Origin: Clostridia bacterium
Lineage (GTDB): Bacteria > Bacillota > Clostridia > Peptostreptococcales > Anaerovoracaceae
Length of the DNA: 17,976 nucleotides
Direction: 5' to 3'
Assembly: GCA_024403215.1 (NCBI GenBank)
Contig: JAKSSJ010000015.1
Location: forward strand, 1 to 17,976
Shown here: piece by piece, positions 14,797 to 17,976 of the stretch
How the letters are laid out: every line of letters begins with the position of its first letter
Position numbering within the stretch: position 1 is the first letter of the stretch
Program-made: the position numbers and the translations under genes
The notes under the pieces: generated by a model
Told to the model about the DNA's origin: nothing
Seen by the model: the letters and a program-made list of their open reading frames with translations, nothing else
Databases searched by the model: none

Positions 14797-17700
14797 TCAC
14801 CTCAAACAATCATCGCCAAACTTTGCATAAACCTTATTAAAAAATTCATCACAAGGGTCTACCCAAAGATCATAATTCAATCTATACTTATTACCTGTCT
14901 TTGCAACCATGATTGCAACTGGCATATCGCCAAGATGCTCTTTTGCAATCTTCTTAAATTCATTAAGGCCTGCTTCATCGTCATAAGAATCAGGAATAAC
15001 AATCTTAATCATAGGAAGCTCTTCTCTTGGCTTTTCAGCTGCAGCATCCTTTGCTTTTGGAAGCGAGCCTGTATAATCAGAAAGAAGCACTACCCTATCT
15101 GCAAGCATCTTTGGATTTCCCTCTTCCTTTAAATCAAGCTTGCCCTTAATAACAACAACATTGTCTTCTTCAACAAAGGCTCTATCAAGAGAGTAGGTCT
15201 TAGGGAAGACTATTACCTCCAGGCTTCCATAAAGATCCTCTACAGTTATAAATGCCATCATCTGGCCTTTCTTAGTTATCAGCTGCTTTTTGGCAGTTAT
15301 AAGACCAGCCATGGTATAGCTCTTCTTTTCTGAAAGACCTTTTGTTTCTGGATCAAAGAGCTTTTCTGTATCAATATCTATTATCTTTTTAATATCCTCT
15401 TCTACTTCATCTAAAGGATGAGCTGTAAGATAAATGCCGAGCATCTCCTTTTCCATCTGCATCAAATCCTTTGGACTATACTCATTTGTAGGAAGAAGCT
15501 TTCTTTCAAGCTTAATGCCAGGTTCATCTCCCATAGCAAAGAGGCTAAGCTGGCCAGAGAGTGCGTTCTTTGCATTCTCTTGAGCCGCTGCTATAACATC
15601 AGGAAGGCTTGCAATTTTCTCTGCTTTATTTCCTGGGAAGCAGTCAAAAGCACCAGCCTTGATAAGAGATTCTAGAGCAGTCTTATTCATCGCATGAATA
15701 TCAACATTATCCATGAATTCAAAGATATCCGTTGGCATCTTTCTCTTTCTAGCTTCTAAGATTTCATCAACGACGCCTTCTCCTACATGTTTTATACCAA
15801 GAAGACCATATCTAATTTTTCCGTCCTCTGTATTGAAATGCTTTTCAGATTTATTCACATCTGGAGGAAGCACTTCTATTCCCATTTCATTTGCATTTCT
15901 TATGAGGCCTGCCACTGCATCTGGGCTTCCTGGATAAGTCATAAGTGATGCCATAAACTGTGCAGGATAATGATATTTAAGCCAAGCTGTTTGATATGCT
16001 ACAACAGCATAAGCTGCAGCGTGAGACTTATTAAATGCATAAGCTGCAAAGCTTGTCATCTCATCAAAGATAGTATTAGCCGCATCTTCTGGTATTCCGT
16101 TTTTTACGCAGCCAGGAACATCAACGCTGCCATCGTCATTTAGCTTACCATGAACAAAGTACTCCCTTTCCTTTGCCATTACATCAGCCTTCTTTTTAGA
16201 CATAGCACGGCGCACCAGGTCCGCTCTTCCGTAAGAATAACCGCCAAGCTTTCTTACAATTTCCATTACCTGCTCTTGATATACAATGCATCCATAGGTT
16301 GGAGAAAGTATTGGCTCGAGCTCTGGAACAAGATACTTAACATTCTCTGGATTCTTCTTACATTCAATATAGGTTGGAATAGAATCCATAGGACCAGGTC
16401 TATATAAAGAGATTCCGGCTATAAGGTCTTCTAGGCAGTCCGGCTGAAGATCCTTCATAAAGGATGTCATGCCACCAGATTCAAGCTGGAACACGCCAAT
16501 GGTATTTCCTGATGCAATCAGCTTATATACTTCTGACTCATCATATGGAATGCTGTGAAGGTCTATATCCTCTCCTGTGTCCTTTTTAATCAATCTAAGG
16601 CAATCTTGAATTGCTGTTAAGTTTCTAAGACCTAAAAAGTCCATTTTAAGAAGTCCAAGATGCTCTATTTCAGTCATAGTAAACTGGGTTGCAAGCGACT
16701 TTCCATCCTTTTCTGAAAGTATCAAAGGAACAAACTCATCAACTGGGTCCGATGAAATTACAACGCCGGCTGCATGAGTAGATACGTGTCTTGCAAGTCC
16801 CTCAAGTATTTTACCTGTCTCAACTATTTGATGAACCTTTTCATCGTTTTCATATTGCTCTCTAAAATCAGGACTGTCTTTTATAGAAGACTCAAGTGTT
16901 ACCTTAAGATCTTCTGGTATCATCTTTGCAATATCTAGGCTCTGCTGATATGGAAGCTCTAAAACTTTAGCAACGTCTTTAAATACAGCTCTTGCCTTTA
17001 ATGTACCAAAGGTTGAAATCTGTGATACGTTATCGTAACCATATTGGCGCTTAACGTAATCAATTACTTCTCCACGTCTTTCAATGCAAAAGTCCATATC
17101 AATATCTGGCATTGATACACGCTCTATATTAAGGAAACGCTCAAAAATCAGATTGAACCTTATTGGATCAATATCTGTTATTTCCATAGAGTAAGCAACT
17201 ATAGAGCCTGCAGCAGAACCTCTTCCTGGTCCTACCATTATGCCTTCTCCCTTTGCATAGTTTACAAAGTCCCATACAATGAGGAAGTAGCCTACATAGC
17301 CCATTTTCTCAATAGTTGTTATCTCATATCTCGCTCTATCTTTAAGCTCTTCTGATACGGTCTTTGCAAGATCCTCCATGTTTTCTGGAAGATTGTCTGC
17401 ATACTTTCTTGCAGACGATGGTCTTGGCTCTGTGGTTCCGTATCTATGCTCAAGTCCAGACCAGCACAAATATTCAAAGTACTGATTCTCAGATGAAAAA
17501 TTATCTGGGATCTTAAACTTTGGAATATGATACTGTCCATAAACAAATGCAAAATTACATTTGTCTACAATCTCTTGAGTATTATCTATCGCCTCTGGAA
17601 CATCAGCAAAAATATCTCTCATTTCCTTTTCTGATTTGAGATAGAACTGATCATTTGGAAAACGCATTCTATCCGAGTCAGATAAGTTACATTTGGTTCC

Positions 17701-17976
17701 TATGCACAAAAGAACATCATGTGCCTTTGAATCTTGCTGATTTATATAGTGAACATCGTTTGTTGCTACCATCTTGATGCCAAGCTCTTTTGATAGCATC
17801 TTAAGACCTTTGTTTACTGTTATTTCTTCTTCAAGGCCCTGGTCTTGAAGCTCAAGATAAAAATCATCGCCAAACAGTCCTTTTAAAAACACCGCTCCAG
17901 CCCCCGCCCCTCCATAATTATCATTACGAACACCGCCCTGCACCTCTCCCGCAACGCAACCAGAACGACACACCAC
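14797..17976 (-). CDS. dnaE: DNA polymerase III subunit alpha (5' end beyond window)
   Basis: This is a replicative C-family polymerase, 1,059 residues visible. Aligned to E. coli DnaE by motif positions, about 110-130 N-terminal residues are missing, including the start of the PHP domain. Visible blocks are the PHP remnant with FGDDFYLELQD, GPGRGSAAGS (about 246-255), the catalytic PDIDMDF (290-296, Asp291 and Asp293 corresponding to E. coli D401/D403), THAAGVVI in the palm, a beta-clamp-binding QLSLF (809-813), and an OB-fold region with MAGLITAKKQ and ITVEDLYGSLEVIVFP. The frame is intact. The first ~35 residues are degraded relative to the family (for example SGCVAGEVQ where SACLAGEVQ is expected), consistent with poor sequence at the window end. 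The fragment's first Met is not a real start. PolC is excluded by the lack of an inserted exonuclease domain. Confidence 0.96.
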   Translation of the reverse strand: MVCRSGCVAGEVQGGVRNDNYGGAGAGAVFLKGLFGDDFYLELQDQGLEEEITVNKGLKMLSKELGIKMVATNDVHYINQQDSKAHDVLLCIGTKCNLSDSDRMRFPNDQFYLKSEKEMRDIFADVPEAIDNTQEIVDKCNFAFVYGQYHIPKFKIPDNFSSENQYFEYLCWSGLEHRYGTTEPRPSSARKYADNLPENMEDLAKTVSEELKDRARYEITTIEKMGYVGYFLIVWDFVNYAKGEGIMVGPGRGSAAGSIVAYSMEITDIDPIRFNLIFERFLNIERVSMPDIDMDFCIERRGEVIDYVKRQYGYDNVSQISTFGTLKARAVFKDVAKVLELPYQQSLDIAKMIPEDLKVTLESSIKDSPDFREQYENDEKVHQIVETGKILEGLARHVSTHAAGVVISSDPVDEFVPLILSEKDGKSLATQFTMTEIEHLGLLKMDFLGLRNLTAIQDCLRLIKKDTGEDIDLHSIPYDESEVYKLIASGNTIGVFQLESGGMTSFMKDLQPDCLEDLIAGISLYRPGPMDSIPTYIECKKNPENVKYLVPELEPILSPTYGCIVYQEQVMEIVRKLGGYSYGRADLVRRAMSKKKADVMAKEREYFVHGKLNDDGSVDVPGCVKNGIPEDAANTIFDEMTSFAAYAFNKSHAAAYAVVAYQTAWLKYHYPAQFMASLMTYPGSPDAVAGLIRNANEMGIEVLPPDVNKSEKHFNTEDGKIRYGLLGIKHVGEGVVDEILEARKRKMPTDIFEFMDNVDIHAMNKTALESLIKAGAFDCFPGNKAEKIASLPDVIAAAQENAKNALSGQLSLFAMGDEPGIKLERKLLPTNEYSPKDLMQMEKEMLGIYLTAHPLDEVEEDIKKIIDIDTEKLFDPETKGLSEKKSYTMAGLITAKKQLITKKGQMMAFITVEDLYGSLEVIVFPKTYSLDRAFVEEDNVVVIKGKLDLKEEGNPKMLADRVVLLSDYTGSLPKAKDAAAEKPREELPMIKIVIPDSYDDEAGLNEFKKIAKEHLGDMPVAIMVAKTGNKYRLNYDLWVDPCDEFFNKVYAKFGDDCLR

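Noticed and set aside
1..17976. CRISPR array, transposase, phage, toxin-antitoxin or defence system
   Set aside because: I looked for repeat-spacer periodicity, DDE/TnpB-type proteins and small convergent gene pairs and found none. All supported genes belong to housekeeping or transport families or are described membrane/redox proteins.

Overview
The window is a gene-dense stretch of a low-GC Firmicutes (Clostridia) genome, most likely a Lachnospiraceae-type gut or oral anaerobe. The reasons are an A+T-rich sequence with strong GGAGG-type ribosome binding sites, an AddA-type helicase-nuclease, a dnaE-pfkA pair, a cofactor-independent phosphoglycerate mutase and two flavoprotein families common in Clostridia. 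Family and genus are inferred from this content, not proven. All 13 protein-coding genes lie on the minus strand, so the window reads functionally from right to left. The two outermost genes are cut by the window ends.

Right block (17976 to 12502): dnaE (replicative DNA polymerase III alpha, missing its N-terminus), pfkA (6-phosphofructokinase) and a membrane-anchored calcineurin-like metallophosphoesterase. Gaps are 6 and 12 nt, and each downstream ribosome binding site overlaps the previous stop codon, so they look like one transcription unit. The only long gene-free stretch follows (12163-12501). It holds an unexplained, strongly self-complementary 158-nt element (core 65% G+C), a short tandem repeat, and then the promoter, 5' dyad and leader of the next operon.

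Middle block (12162 to 7477): a complete branched-chain-amino-acid-type ABC importer in the order livJ-livH-livM-livG-livF (lipoprotein receptor, two permeases, two ATPases). It has a well-formed sigma-A promoter and ends in an intrinsic terminator at 7402-7428.

Left block (7384 to 1): five genes whose ends all overlap. They are a DUF308-like membrane protein with a long charged tail, gpmI, a COG2509 FAD protein, an HI0933/BaiN-family flavoprotein, and addA (cut by the window start). The block appears to begin at an extended -10 promoter that shares bases with the preceding terminator. Its spacing would give a leaderless or near-leaderless mRNA. AddA is seen as an uninterrupted 614-codon frame from 1842 to 1.

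No CRISPR array, transposase, tRNA, rRNA, phage gene or defence system is visible. The parts that deserve follow-up are the structured element at 12321-12478, the leaderless promoter at 7384-7402, the DUF308-tail architecture, and a cysteine-bearing insertion in GpmI. Sequence at both window ends, especially the last ~100 nt, looks degraded and should not be over-read.
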